Shown: positions 47,151 to 56,412, counted from the stretch's first letter. The stretch: DNA of 64,000 nt from Hyphomonadaceae bacterium (GCA_023384105.1 JAHDXR010000005.1:186001-250000), one strand, 5' to 3'. The notes: a model not told the origin generated them from the letters alone. Made by a program: numbers and translations.

Positions 47151-47639
47151 ATGACCTTCACCCGCCCCCACACCCCCAAAGACGACCTGCAGGCGCTCTA
47201 CGCCTGCGCCGTCCTGTGGCTGTGCCGGCTGGCGGCGGCGATCGCGCGCCTGGGCGCGCCGCGGCGCAGCCGCACGCTGAAGCGCATCGTCCGCCGGCGC
47301 GAGCGCCTGGCCGAGTTCTACATCTTCCTGCTGGCGCTGAACCGGGTGCGTCCGCGCCCGCGCCGCACGCGCGTGCGCGCCGGGCCCGGCTTTCGCCGGG
47401 TCGAAGCCGACATGCGGCTGATGGTGAAGGGCGCGCGCATTCGCTTGCGCAACGCCAGCCTGCGCGCGCGGGTGCTGCGGCTGATCGACGTGCTGATGAA
47501 CCCCGAGCCCTACATCGCCCGCTTCGCCGCCAGGCTGCGCCGCGGCCTCACGCGCTTCCGCCTGATCGCCGCCGCGCCGGCGGCGGTCGCGCTGGTCTCG
47601 GCGCCGGCGCTTGCGCCCGCCGCCGCCGACAGCTCCTGA
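47151..47639 (+). CDS. Arginine-rich 162-residue protein, function unknown
   Basis: The ATG at 47151 opens a frame whose product is unusually basic: about a quarter of the residues are arginine, with clusters such as RRSRTLKRIVRRRERL and RVRPRPRRTRVRAG. A short hydrophobic piece lies at each end (LYACAVLWLCRLAAA; AAAPAAVALVSAPALAPAAA). No family is recognised. High GC content alone can raise the Arg content of a chance frame, so the gene is uncertain. Confidence 0.5.
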   Translation: MTFTRPHTPKDDLQALYACAVLWLCRLAAAIARLGAPRRSRTLKRIVRRRERLAEFYIFLLALNRVRPRPRRTRVRAGPGFRRVEADMRLMVKGARIRLRNASLRARVLRLIDVLMNPEPYIARFAARLRRGLTRFRLIAAAPAAVALVSAPALAPAAADSS

Positions 47640-47744
47640 GCCCTTCCGCACGTCCTGCAACTTTGCACTGCGCGAGCCCCCGCTCGGCGCAGCCTTTCGT
47701 GCTGCGCGCTTTCCGGAATGACCCGGGTTGAAGCGTCGCGCCTA

Positions 47745-47773
47745 TGGACCGCCGGCGTCCCGCCGGCGGTCCA
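47745..47773. repeat. Palindromic element A, 29-bp single unit
   Basis: The canonical short copy: TGGACCGCCGGCG, a CCC centre, and CGCCGGCGGTCCA, with the palindrome extended three more bases on each side (CTA/TAG, 47742-47776). It lies between converging genes, 15 bp past the stop codon of the minus-strand gene at 47791. Confidence 0.8.
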
Positions 47774-47790
47774 TAGGGTAACGCGCCGGC

Positions 47791-48138
47791 CTACGCTACG
47801 CGCCGCAGCATGTTGCGGTTCAGGATCGGCTGCTGCGCTTCGAGCAGGTCCTTCTCCACGAATTGGCGCGTCTGCTCGTCCTTGATCGCGAGGATGTGGA
47901 TCTCGCGGGCGCCCAGATTCTCCGCCGCCTGCCACATGTCATGGCGCGCCAGCGCCTTGGAGAAATCGTCGGTGCGGGCGATGAACAGGCTGATCGGGCC
48001 GCCCCAATCCAGCGCAGGCGCTTCCGGCGGCTTCACGAACATGTAGAGGCCGCCCACCGGCTCCCACGCGCGCTGCGCGCGCACGATCTCGAACTCGTAC
48101 CAGCGCCCGCCCGCGCCTTGCCAATTATACGTGTTCAA
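47791..48138 (-). CDS. Conserved-looking 115-residue protein, function unknown
   Basis: The protein has a balanced composition and a plausible fold: YNWQGAGGRWYEFEIVRAQR, GGLYMFVKPPEAP, PISLFIARTDDFSKALARHD and EIHILAIKDEQTRQFVEKDL. The pattern of a small alpha/beta domain ending with two conserved-looking helices resembles GIY-YIG-like or PHP-unrelated small proteins, but I cannot name a family. The even codon use and good composition argue that it is real. Confidence 0.6.
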   Translation of the reverse strand: MNTYNWQGAGGRWYEFEIVRAQRAWEPVGGLYMFVKPPEAPALDWGGPISLFIARTDDFSKALARHDMWQAAENLGAREIHILAIKDEQTRQFVEKDLLEAQQPILNRNMLRRVA

Positions 48139-48204
48139 TCGCCCCTCCGGGTTCCTGCTCGCTCACAAAACTAAAGTGAGTCGGCGGCGGGCGAAGCTAG
48201 CGTG

Positions 48205-48999
48205 TCAGGGCGCGGGGTCGGTGCTTACAGTTTGGACACTCGCGGCGCTGAGGAAAGCGGGCCAGAAACGCTCCAGCGCCGCCGCCTGCCGCTCGGCGTG
48301 ATCGGGGCGGTCGATCGGGACGATGCGCAGATCGACGCCGGAAAAATCCGGCGGGCCGACGGGCGAGCGTTCCCGCCACGCCGCATAATTCGCACCCGAA
48401 ACGTAGAGCGAGTAGCCCTGTGGATCGTGTTCGAGCAGATCGGAAACGAGCACCAGCCGCCGCCGCGAAATGGACGGATCGTAATCCGGATCGGCGGCGA
48501 CGGCGCGCAGCGCCGCGACGATGGGCGAGGCGCGCGCGGGTCCGGCGGAGGCGGCGCTGCGCAGCGCGCCGTCGAGCGCGCCGGCGAAATCCTGCTCCCA
48601 GCGCTCCCGCGTCATGCGTGCGTTTTCGAACAGCGGATTGGTCTGCTCGGGCGGGCGCGGCAGGCACTTGGAGAACAGGATCGACGGCTCCTGCGGCCGG
48701 CGCACATTGATGCGCATGATAGTGAGGCGATCGTATTGCGCGAGCCGTGCGCGCTCCTGCGCCAGCACTGCGCGCAGCTTGCGGCGGTGGCGCGGTTCGA
48801 GCCGGTCGGTGGCGTCGACCAGGATGATCGTATGCGCGGCGAGCGGCGCATCGGTGCGGCAGAGCGTGTCCGGGTCGGTCGGCGGCGGCCGCAGCATGAA
48901 CGCCGCGCCGCCAAGGCCGCCGAGCACGATCACCGCCAGCGCGATCAGCGCCAGGCCGAGCGCGTTGCGCCCGCCCGCGCCTTTCGCCCGCGGACTCAT
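48205..48999 (-). CDS. Membrane-anchored VWA-like protein, function unknown
   Basis: The 264-residue protein has one N-terminal membrane anchor (LGLALIALAVIVLGGLGGAA) and then a probable von Willebrand A-like domain: HTIILVDATDRLEPRH begins it (a DxT version of the metal-site DxSxS), YDRLTIMRINVRRP and RRRLVLVSDLLEH are its central strands. Its start overlaps the stop of the upstream membrane coiled-coil gene by 4 bp, so the two products probably act together. Function is not known. Confidence 0.65.
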   Translation of the reverse strand: MSPRAKGAGGRNALGLALIALAVIVLGGLGGAAFMLRPPPTDPDTLCRTDAPLAAHTIILVDATDRLEPRHRRKLRAVLAQERARLAQYDRLTIMRINVRRPQEPSILFSKCLPRPPEQTNPLFENARMTRERWEQDFAGALDGALRSAASAGPARASPIVAALRAVAADPDYDPSISRRRLVLVSDLLEHDPQGYSLYVSGANYAAWRERSPVGPPDFSGVDLRIVPIDRPDHAERQAAALERFWPAFLSAASVQTVSTDPAP

Positions 49000-50432
49000 G
49001 TGGGCTCGCCGCTGTCGAGCTGCGCGGTCGCACGCTCCAGCTCCGCCAGCAAGCCCTCGAGCGCTTGCGCCGATTGGCGCTGCGCATCCGCAAGGCGCGC
49101 GCGGGCGTCGTCGATCATCGACGCCGCGGTCGCGAGCGCGTCGAGCGCGGGACCGGCCGCGGGCGGAGCGGCGCCGAAATAGCCGGGCGCTGGCGCGGTG
49201 CGGGCCGCCATGTTCTCCTGGCGATAAAGGTGGATCGCCGACGCCGCCGCGTCATCGAGCGCGCGCGCCCTGGCGTCGAGCTGCTCCATCTTCACCGCCG
49301 CGGCGTCGAACGCCTTGTTCATCGCCTCGAACTCGGCCCGCATCTTCTCGATCCGGCCGGCGAGCGCGGTCTTGGCCGTGTCGATCGGCGCTTCCAGTTC
49401 GGCGCGCGCCGCGGCGCGGACGTTCGAGAGTTCCTGGCTCGCGGCCTCGGCGGCGCGCGCGATCTTGCCGAAGTCGGGATAGGGATCGTCGAAGCCGGAG
49501 TAGCCCTTGAGCGCGGCGAACACCCAGACGCCGGCGCCGAGCATCAGCAGGATGATGGCCTGCGGCGAATCGAGCTGCAGCAGCGACCAGATGTGAAAGC
49601 CGGCGTCGGAGCCCATGTCGATCTGGCGTCCCGCAAGCGCGGCCAGGCGATCGCGCCAGTCGGCGGCGAACAGGTTGAGCATCAGCGCAAGCAGCGCCAA
49701 AGCCGCAAACGCGACGGCGCCGGCGGCTTTGATCGGCAGGCGCGCATGCTGCAGGTAGCGCAGGCCCAGGAAGCCGGAGAGATAGCCGAGCGTGACATTG
49801 GTGCCGGAGAGTCCGATCGCGGTGATGGCGCCGCCGAGCAGGCCGCGCGCGTCGTCCTCGGCGAACAGCGCGGCGCTGAACAGCGCTTCGAACAGCGCAG
49901 CGCAGAACAGCAGCCCGGCTTGCAGCAGCGTCGAGCGCGGATAGACGGCGGCGCGGCGCAAGCCGTGTTCGCGCTTGAACGCTTCGACGTCGGCGCGGGC
50001 CTGGGCGGCGCGGGCGGCGGCCTCGCGCCAGTCGTGAGCCAGCCGGCCGGCCGCCTGCTTCAGCCCCAGCCGCGCATCGAGCGCCGGGCCGGAGAAGTCC
50101 TGCGGCGTCGGCGCAAGCGCGCGCAGGCGCCGTTCCGCCTCCGCTTTCGCTTCCTGGCGCGTCTGGTCGACGCGCGCGCGCTCGCCGGCGACGGCTTCGA
50201 TCACGGCCTGCTCGGCGGCGGAAAGCTCCAGCGCGTCATGGCGGGGCAGGTTGCGGGCGGCGTCTTCGCGGGCGCGCTTGCGCAGGCCGAGGCGCTTGTC
50301 GAGCGCAGCCGCGCTCAGTCCCTGCGGCGGCTTGGCCGCAGCAGCGCGCGCCGGCGCCGGCTTGGCTTGCGCTCCGTCCATCGAGCCCCGCTCCCCAGGC
50401 GGCACTAAAGCGCGGATGGGCCGCTTCTCCAA
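48996..50432 (-). CDS. Four-TM membrane protein with coiled coils, function unknown
   Basis: The 478-residue protein has an Ala/Arg-rich coiled-coil N-terminal half (residues 30-160), four hydrophobic segments (about 166-310: LLQAGLLFCAALFEALFSAA; AAGAVAFAALALLALMLNLF; AIILLMLGAGVWVFAAL), and a long C-terminal helix region (ELEAPIDTAKTALAGRIEKM onward). It may form a membrane scaffold for the VWA-like protein encoded by the overlapping next gene. A second possible start is the ATG at 50381 (MDGAQAKP). No family is recognised. Confidence 0.65.
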   Translation of the reverse strand: MEKRPIRALVPPGERGSMDGAQAKPAPARAAAAKPPQGLSAAALDKRLGLRKRAREDAARNLPRHDALELSAAEQAVIEAVAGERARVDQTRQEAKAEAERRLRALAPTPQDFSGPALDARLGLKQAAGRLAHDWREAAARAAQARADVEAFKREHGLRRAAVYPRSTLLQAGLLFCAALFEALFSAALFAEDDARGLLGGAITAIGLSGTNVTLGYLSGFLGLRYLQHARLPIKAAGAVAFAALALLALMLNLFAADWRDRLAALAGRQIDMGSDAGFHIWSLLQLDSPQAIILLMLGAGVWVFAALKGYSGFDDPYPDFGKIARAAEAASQELSNVRAAARAELEAPIDTAKTALAGRIEKMRAEFEAMNKAFDAAAVKMEQLDARARALDDAAASAIHLYRQENMAARTAPAPGYFGAAPPAAGPALDALATAASMIDDARARLADAQRQSAQALEGLLAELERATAQLDSGEPT

Positions 50433-50482
50433 GAGGCGCCGACTGGCTAAGAAGGCCGAAGGGAGCCTGAGGCTTGGGCGAA

Positions 50483-51226
50483 ATGCATGATCTGTTGGCG
50501 ATCGCCGAAGCGGCGGCGGCGGAGGCCGCAGCCGCGCTCAAGGCGCACCGCAGCCAGTGGGCCGTGATCGAGGCCGAGCACGGCCGCGAAGTGAAGATCG
50601 ACGCCGACAAGCGGGCCGAGGCGCTGATCCTGGCGGCGCTGGAGAAAGCCTCGCCGTTCCCGGTGATCTCGGAGGAAGCGGGCTGGGTGCGCGCCGCCGC
50701 GCGCGGCGAGCGCTTCGCCTGGGCGGTCGATCCGCTCGACGGCAGCGTCAACTATCTGCGCGACTATCCGCACTGCGCCGTTTCGATCGCGCTGCTCGAC
50801 AAGGGCGAACCGGTGCTCGGCGTCGTCGACTGCTTCGTGATGGACGAGCGCTTCACCGGTCTTGTCGGCGAAGGCGCATGGCTCAACGGCAGGCCGATAC
50901 GCGTTTCGACCATCGCCGATCCGGCCGGCGGCATCCTGCAAACCGGCGTGCCGTCGCGCGCGAGCGCCGACTCGATGGCGCTGTTCGAAGCGCGGCTGAA
51001 GAGCTGGCGCAAAGTGCGCATGATCGGTTCCGCGGCCACGGCGCTTGCTTATGTCGCGGCGGGGCGCGCCGAAGCCTATCGTGAATCGGGGTCGATGATT
51101 TGGGACGTCGCCGGAGGCTGCGCGCTGGTGAAGGCGGCGGGCGGCGAGTTCCGAATCAGCGGCGAAGCGCTCGACCGGCCGCTCGAAGTCGCGGCCGGAA
51201 ATTCATACGTTGCATTACCGGAGTGA
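50483..51226 (+). CDS. cysQ: 3'(2'),5'-bisphosphate nucleotidase CysQ-like (inositol monophosphatase family)
   Basis: The ATG at 50483 gives 247 residues. Metal-binding motifs of the family are visible: ISEEAGW, the DPLDGSVNYLRDYP signature, and IWDVAGGCALVKAAGG near the C-terminus. CysQ removes the 3'-phosphate from PAP made during sulfate assimilation; inositol monophosphatase is the alternative. It lies divergent from the coiled-coil membrane gene. Confidence 0.87.
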   Translation: MHDLLAIAEAAAAEAAAALKAHRSQWAVIEAEHGREVKIDADKRAEALILAALEKASPFPVISEEAGWVRAAARGERFAWAVDPLDGSVNYLRDYPHCAVSIALLDKGEPVLGVVDCFVMDERFTGLVGEGAWLNGRPIRVSTIADPAGGILQTGVPSRASADSMALFEARLKSWRKVRMIGSAATALAYVAAGRAEAYRESGSMIWDVAGGCALVKAAGGEFRISGEALDRPLEVAAGNSYVALPE

Positions 51227-51373
51227 CGTAAAGTTGTGCTGGATTGATGGATTGGCGCCACGCTACGGTTCAATGTCACGTAAACGTAACGGAAGAACAC
51301 CAGCAATGCAGTGGACAGGCCAGCGCGGCTGTCTGTACCTAAGGGCTAGCTGGGGTCTGTTTTGTGGTGTCGG

Positions 51374-52753
51374 ATGAGGGGGGAAACAGCTCTTGCCGGA
51401 TCCGCGCGCGCCGTGGGCGAAGCCCTGGCGCGCTGCGATGTGTGGGCGCAAGGCCTGGAGCTGACCTGCGCCGCGATCATAGGGCCCGGCGATAGCCCGC
51501 TTCCCATCCGCACACGCGCCGCCAGCTGGGGCGCGTTCGATTTCAGCGATCTCGGCGTGCGCCGCCTGGTTCTGGCCGAGGCGCCGCAGGACGGCGTCGA
51601 GGCGCGCGCGCTGCTCAGGCGCACCGCCGCCGCAAGGATGAAGGTGCTGCTGCTCGATGGCGGGCGCTTGCGCCCGCTCAAGCTCGAAGACCTGATCGGC
51701 GCGCCGCTGGGCGAGGTCGACGGACGGCGCATCGGCGAGATGATCGCCGGCAAGCGCGTGCTGATCACCGGCGCCGGCGGTTCGATCGGCGGCGAGTTGG
51801 CGCGCCGCATCGCGGGCCTTTCGCCCGCGCGGCTCACGCTGCTGGACAGCTCCGAGTACAATCTCTTCAACATCGGCAATGAGCTGCCGCAGGCGGTTCC
51901 GGCGCTTGCCGACGTGCGCGACCAGTATGCGATGAAGCGCTGGTTCTCGCGCGAGCGGCCTGAACTCGTCTTTCATACGGCGGCGCTGAAGCAGGTGCCG
52001 CTGGTGGAGCGGTTTCCGAGCGAGGGCGTGCTGACCAACGTCGCCGGCGTGCGCCACGTGGTTGAAGCCGCGCATGGCGTCGGCGCGGACGTCGTGTTCG
52101 TTTCGACGGACAAGGCGGTCGATCCGTCCGGCGTGATGGGCGCATCGAAACGGCTGGGCGAACTCTATTGCCAGGCGCTCGACCGGCGCGGTCAGCACCG
52201 TGCGGTTCCGGTGCGGCTGGGCAATGTGCTGGGCTCTTCCGGCTCGGTCGCGCCTACGTTCGAGAGGCAGCTCGCGGCGGGCGGCCCGCTCACGGTGACC
52301 GACCCGGAGGTGACGCGGTTCTTCCTGTCGATCGCGCAGGCGGCGGACGCCTTGCTGCAGGCGGCGGCGGTGAGCCTTGCATCGCCCATACGCGGCGCGG
52401 CGCTGGCGATCGACATGGGCGAGGCTTTGCCCGTGGTGGAGCTGGCGCGCAAAATGATCCGGCTGGCCGGCCTGCAGCCTGACGTCGACGTGCCGATCGT
52501 GTTCACCGGTTTGCGCCCGGGCGAGAAGCTGCACGAAGCGCTGATCGGCGCGGAGGAATGGCGCGAGGCCGATCCCGCGCCGAACGTGATGGCGGTGGCC
52601 TCGCCGCCGCGCAGCCTGCCGGACCTGCACGAGACCATGGAGCGGCTGACGCTGCTCGCGCGCGAAGGCGCCGACAGCGAAGCGGTGCGCGAACTGTTCG
52701 ACGCGATCGCGTGCGACGCGATGGCCGAGCCGTTGCCGGCGCTCGCCGGTTAG
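51374..52753 (+). CDS. CapD/FlaA1-like nucleotide-sugar dehydratase without membrane domain
   Basis: The ATG at 51374 gives 459 residues. The SDR domain has NAD motif GAGGSIG (133-139), then FHTAALKQVPLVE and VFVSTDKAVDPSGVMGASKR, the latter typical of UDP-sugar 4,6-dehydratases of capsule and O-antigen pathways. Relatives usually carry four N-terminal membrane helices; here there are about 120 soluble residues instead. The 147 bp upstream have repeated ACGTAA words and no clear ribosome site, so the start is uncertain. It may make a deoxy-sugar precursor. Confidence 0.85.
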   Translation: MRGETALAGSARAVGEALARCDVWAQGLELTCAAIIGPGDSPLPIRTRAASWGAFDFSDLGVRRLVLAEAPQDGVEARALLRRTAAARMKVLLLDGGRLRPLKLEDLIGAPLGEVDGRRIGEMIAGKRVLITGAGGSIGGELARRIAGLSPARLTLLDSSEYNLFNIGNELPQAVPALADVRDQYAMKRWFSRERPELVFHTAALKQVPLVERFPSEGVLTNVAGVRHVVEAAHGVGADVVFVSTDKAVDPSGVMGASKRLGELYCQALDRRGQHRAVPVRLGNVLGSSGSVAPTFERQLAAGGPLTVTDPEVTRFFLSIAQAADALLQAAAVSLASPIRGAALAIDMGEALPVVELARKMIRLAGLQPDVDVPIVFTGLRPGEKLHEALIGAEEWREADPAPNVMAVASPPRSLPDLHETMERLTLLAREGADSEAVRELFDAIACDAMAEPLPALAG

Positions 52754-52774
52754 AGCGCCGCGCTGAACCCGCCA

Positions 52775-52800
52775 TGGACCGCCGGCGCCCTCGCCGGCAT
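52775..52800. repeat. Half copy of palindromic element A
   Basis: TGGACCGCCGGCGCCCTCGC followed by CGGCAT is one arm of element A; the next bases (TTTCATCCTGA) resemble the end of element C. It lies 21 bp after the CapD-like stop. The remaining gap to the ABC permease gene shows nothing further. Confidence 0.55.
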
Positions 52801-52866
52801 TTCGTTTCATCCTGACAGCGGGAAGCTGGAACACCGCGGTCTGCGTCGAGCTTCGCGCACGATGCT

Positions 52867-54018
52867 TTAATCCAGCGTCCGGCGGAACCGCACCAGCGCC
52901 AACGCAGCCAGCGCCAGCGTGATCAGCGTCAGCGGCCACAGATCGCCGACGATGTCGGCGAAGCCGGCGCTCTTCAGCACGATCTCACGGATGATGCGCA
53001 GGAAGTGCGTGATCGGCAGGCATTCGCCGATGGCCTGCGCCCAGCCCGGCATGGCCTTGAACGGGAACATGAAGCCCGACAGCAGGATCGAGGGCAGGAA
53101 GACGAAGAACGTCATCTGCATCGCCTGCATCTGCGTGCGCGCGAGCGTCGAGATGAGATAGCCGAGCATCAGGTTGGCGAGGATGAACAGCGTCACGGCG
53201 ATGAGGAAGGCCGGCAGCGAGCCGGTGAACGGAATCCGGAACAGCGCCGTCGAAGTGATCAGCACGATCGCCACCTGAATGGCGCCGACGCCGATATAAG
53301 GCGTGGTCTTGCCGATCATCACTTCGATCGGCCGCACCGGCGTGGCGAGCAGGTTTTCCATCGTGCCGCGCTCGGTCTCGCGCGTCAGCGCGATCGAGGT
53401 GATCATCACCATGGTCATGGTGAGGATGACGCCCAGCAGCGCCGGCACGATATTGAAGGCGCTGACGCCGGCGGGATTGTAGAGGCGGTGGATCACGATC
53501 TCGTAGGGCGGTGGCCCCTGCGCCAGATAGGCCAGGGGGCCCGTGAATTCCGGAACGAACGCCGATCGCGCGATGCGTTCGATGGCGCCCAGCGCGCCGG
53601 TGGCGGCGACGGGGTCGCTGGCGTCGGCGGCGATCAGGATCTGCGGCCGCTCGCCGCGCAACAGGCGCCGCTCGAATCCCTCGGGAATGGAGATGAGGTA
53701 CGACGCCTGGCCGGAGCGCAGCATCGCTTCGCCTTCCTCCGCCGTGTGCGCGACGGCGACGATGTCGACGAAAGTGGAAGCGTGAAGCGAGGCGAGAAAC
53801 GCGCGCGTCATCGGGCCGTCCTCGCGCATCTCGACCACGGCGGGCAGGTGGCGCGGATCGGTGTTGATGGCGTAGCCGAACAGGATCAGCTGGATCACCG
53901 GCATCAGGATCATGATCGCGAACGTCGGCCGGTCGCGGCGCATCTGCACCAGTTCCTTGAGGAACACCGCGAACACGCGCGACCAGGACAGGTCGAGGCG
54001 TGGAAGGGCGGCCATCAC
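52867..54018 (-). CDS. ABC-2 type exporter permease (YbhS/YbhR-like)
   Basis: The 383-residue permease has one N-terminal membrane segment (FAIMILMPVIQLILFGYAIN), a large periplasmic domain, then five more segments. The motif ETERGTMENLLATPVRPIEV is typical of ABC-2 drug/cation exporters of the YbhFSR group. It overlaps the ATPase gene by 4 bp. The operon has only one permease gene, so the channel is likely a homodimer. Confidence 0.92.
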   Translation of the reverse strand: MMAALPRLDLSWSRVFAVFLKELVQMRRDRPTFAIMILMPVIQLILFGYAINTDPRHLPAVVEMREDGPMTRAFLASLHASTFVDIVAVAHTAEEGEAMLRSGQASYLISIPEGFERRLLRGERPQILIAADASDPVAATGALGAIERIARSAFVPEFTGPLAYLAQGPPPYEIVIHRLYNPAGVSAFNIVPALLGVILTMTMVMITSIALTRETERGTMENLLATPVRPIEVMIGKTTPYIGVGAIQVAIVLITSTALFRIPFTGSLPAFLIAVTLFILANLMLGYLISTLARTQMQAMQMTFFVFLPSILLSGFMFPFKAMPGWAQAIGECLPITHFLRIIREIVLKSAGFADIVGDLWPLTLITLALAALALVRFRRTLD

Positions 54019-54944
54019 TGGAAATTGTCCATGGCGCCGGACATGAGGTAGATGAAGATCTCCTCGAAGCCGGCTTCGATGGGCGCGGCGCTGAGCTGCG
54101 GCTGCGCGTCCTGCACACGGCGCACGGCGCGCTCAAGCGCCGCCGCGTCCTTGCCGCAAGCGTGAATCTCGGCGCCGAACCGCGCCACCAGCTCGACGCC
54201 CGGCGCGTCCTTCAGCATCAGTTCGGCCGGGTGCAGCGGATGGCCGGCCATGCGCCAGGCGTGCAAGCCGATCCGTCCGGGAATTTGCGCCGTCGGCGCG
54301 TCGATCAGTTTCTTGCCGTAGGCGATGTAGGCGATCGCGTCGCACTGCACGGCTTCGTCCATGTAGTGGGTGGAGACCAGCGTGGTGACGCCTTGCGAAG
54401 CGTACTGGCGGATGCGGTCCCAGAAATCGCGCCGCGCCTTGGGATCGACGCCGGCGGTCGGCTCGTCGAGCAGCAGCAGCTCCGGTTCGTGGATCATGCA
54501 GGCGGCGAGCGCCAGGCGCTGCTTCCAGCCGCCGGAGAGCTTGCCGGCGAGCTGCTCCTGGCGTTCGCTGAGGCCCAGCTCGGCGAGCGCCCGATCGAGC
54601 CGTTCCGCGCGGCGGTCGAGCCCGTAGAGGCGGGCGATGAAGTCGAGGTTCTCGCGGATCGACAGGTCCTCGTAGAGCGAGAACTTCTGCGTCATGTAGC
54701 CGACGCGTTCTTTGATCTTGAGGCTTTCGCGCAGCACGTCGAAGCCCAGCACTTCGCCGGCGCCGCTCTCGGGCTTCAGCAGCCCGCACACCATGCGGAT
54801 CGTGGTGGTCTTGCCGGAACCGTTCGGCCCCAGGAATCCGTAGATGGCGCCGCGCGGCACTTTCAGGTCGAAATCGTCGACGACTTTGCGGCCGCCATAC
54901 GACTTGGTCAGCCCGCGCACGTCGATGACGATCTCATCGCTCAT
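54015..54944 (-). CDS. ABC exporter ATP-binding protein (YbhF-like)
   Basis: The ATG at 54944 gives 309 residues: Walker A GPNGSGKT (39-46), signature LSGGWKQRLALA with the Trp variation seen in YbhF-type ATPases, and Walker B LLLLDEPTAGVD. It powers the permease encoded after it. The start overlaps the stop of the adaptor gene. A longer open frame reaching into the adaptor gene is not real. Confidence 0.94.
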   Translation of the reverse strand: MSDEIVIDVRGLTKSYGGRKVVDDFDLKVPRGAIYGFLGPNGSGKTTTIRMVCGLLKPESGAGEVLGFDVLRESLKIKERVGYMTQKFSLYEDLSIRENLDFIARLYGLDRRAERLDRALAELGLSERQEQLAGKLSGGWKQRLALAACMIHEPELLLLDEPTAGVDPKARRDFWDRIRQYASQGVTTLVSTHYMDEAVQCDAIAYIAYGKKLIDAPTAQIPGRIGLHAWRMAGHPLHPAELMLKDAPGVELVARFGAEIHACGKDAAALERAVRRVQDAQPQLSAAPIEAGFEEIFIYLMSGAMDNFQ

Positions 54945-55768
54945 TCGGCGATCCGCACGTCGACCGGCGCGCCGGGACGTATGGGCGTTGCGCCTTCGAA
55001 CCGGGCTTCGACCAGGAAGACCAGCTTCTCGCGCTGGTCGAGCGAGTAGATCACCGGCGGCGTGAATTGCGGCTCGGCGGCGACGAAGCTCACGGTGGCG
55101 AGAACCGGCTCGGGGCAGCCGTCGCACGTTACGCTCACGCGCGTTCCCACCGGCAGGCGCGACAGCATGGCCTGCGGCACGAAGAACCGCACTTTCATGT
55201 TCGTCGGCGCGAGCAGGGCGGCGACGGGCTGGCCGGCGGGGACCACTTCGCCCGGACGGTGATAGATTTGCTCGATCGTGCCGGCGACGGGTGCGGTTCC
55301 GCTCGTGTCGCCGAGGCGCTCGCGTGCGAGGCCCGTGGCCGCCTCCGCCGCGCCGGCTTCGCGGCGCGCCTGCGCCAGCTGCGCGTTGGCGGCGTCGCGG
55401 GCGGCGCGATCGGAATCGAGCCGCGCACGCGGATAGAAGCCGCGCTCGAACAGTTCGAGCCCGCGCGCATAGTTGCGCTCGGCGAGGACGGCGTTGGCCT
55501 GCGCCGTGCGCACGGCGGCGACGGCGGCCGCGCTCTGCGCGCTGGCGCTTGCGGCGCCGTACTGCAGGCGCTGCGGATCGAGCGTGAACACCTGCGCGCC
55601 GGCCTCGACCGCATCGCCTTCGCGCACCAGCAGCTCGCGGATGACGCCGGTTTCCTGGCTCGACAGATAGATGTAGTCGGCCTCGCCGTAGCCCTGCAGC
55701 ACCTCGCCCGGATCGCCGCCGCATGCGGCGGCGAACAGCGCCAGCGAGAGGATCAGGGAGCGCTTCAT
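54941..55768 (-). CDS. HlyD-family periplasmic adaptor (YbhG-like)
   Basis: The ATG at 55768 gives 275 residues with a lipobox signal (LILSLALFAAACGG), a biotinyl-lipoyl half (VIRELLVREGDAVEAGAQVF), a long helical hairpin (about 75-150), then APVAGTIEQIYHRPGEVVPA. It links the ABC exporter to an outer-membrane channel, which is not encoded here. It overlaps both neighbours by 4 bp, in the order TetR, adaptor, ATPase, permease. Confidence 0.92.
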   Translation of the reverse strand: MKRSLILSLALFAAACGGDPGEVLQGYGEADYIYLSSQETGVIRELLVREGDAVEAGAQVFTLDPQRLQYGAASASAQSAAAVAAVRTAQANAVLAERNYARGLELFERGFYPRARLDSDRAARDAANAQLAQARREAGAAEAATGLARERLGDTSGTAPVAGTIEQIYHRPGEVVPAGQPVAALLAPTNMKVRFFVPQAMLSRLPVGTRVSVTCDGCPEPVLATVSFVAAEPQFTPPVIYSLDQREKLVFLVEARFEGATPIRPGAPVDVRIAE

Positions 55769-56412
55769 GCGCGCGGCTCCAGCCCGTTCAGCAGAACGTC
55801 GAACTGCTGTTCGATCAGCTTCCGCGGATCGTTGAGAGCGGTTTCGCCTTTGAGGACATGCGTCCACATCGCTTCGAACAGGAGCGGGCCGATGAAGGCG
55901 CGCACGGCGGCGGCGGCGTCGACCTTGCGGATCTTGCCGCCGGCGACGCCGGCTTCGATCAATTGCTCCAACGCCCCGCGCGCCTTGGCGACGACCTGGA
56001 CGCGATAATACTCGGCGATCTCGGGGAAGCGGCCGCAGACGCCGATCACCAGCCGCGGCACCGCGACCACCTTGGGATCGGCCATGAGCGCGGCGATCGC
56101 CGTGCTCAGCATGCGCAGCGCCGTCAGCGGATCGGCCTGGCCGGCGGCGGCGAGCGTCGCTGCCTGGTGCGCCAGCGGCGAGACCTTGGCTTCGATCAGC
56201 GCTTCCAACAGCGCCATCTTGCTCGGGAAATAGAGATAGATCGCCGCCTTCGAGAGGCCGGCGGCCTTGGCGATGTCTTCCATCCGCGCCGCCTCGAAGC
56301 CCTTGGCGGTGAACTCGGCCAGCGCCGCCTCCAGAATCTCCTCCGGCCGCGCCTCGGCGCGCCTGCGCCAGCGCGGCGCGGGAACCCTGGCGGAGGCTGA
56401 TTTCGGGGCCAT
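55765..56412 (-). CDS. TetR-family repressor of the export operon
   Basis: The ATG at 56412 gives 215 residues with the TetR helix-turn-helix (MEDIAKAAGLSKAAIYLYFP, residues about 43-62). The ligand half resembles the regulators of YbhGFSR-type pumps (CecR-like), with GVCGRFPEIAEYYRVQVV. Its first gene position and the perfect operator 12 bp upstream of its start suggest autorepression of the operon. Confidence 0.92.
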   Translation of the reverse strand: MAPKSASARVPAPRWRRRAEARPEEILEAALAEFTAKGFEAARMEDIAKAAGLSKAAIYLYFPSKMALLEALIEAKVSPLAHQAATLAAAGQADPLTALRMLSTAIAALMADPKVVAVPRLVIGVCGRFPEIAEYYRVQVVAKARGALEQLIEAGVAGGKIRKVDAAAAVRAFIGPLLFEAMWTHVLKGETALNDPRKLIEQQFDVLLNGLEPRA

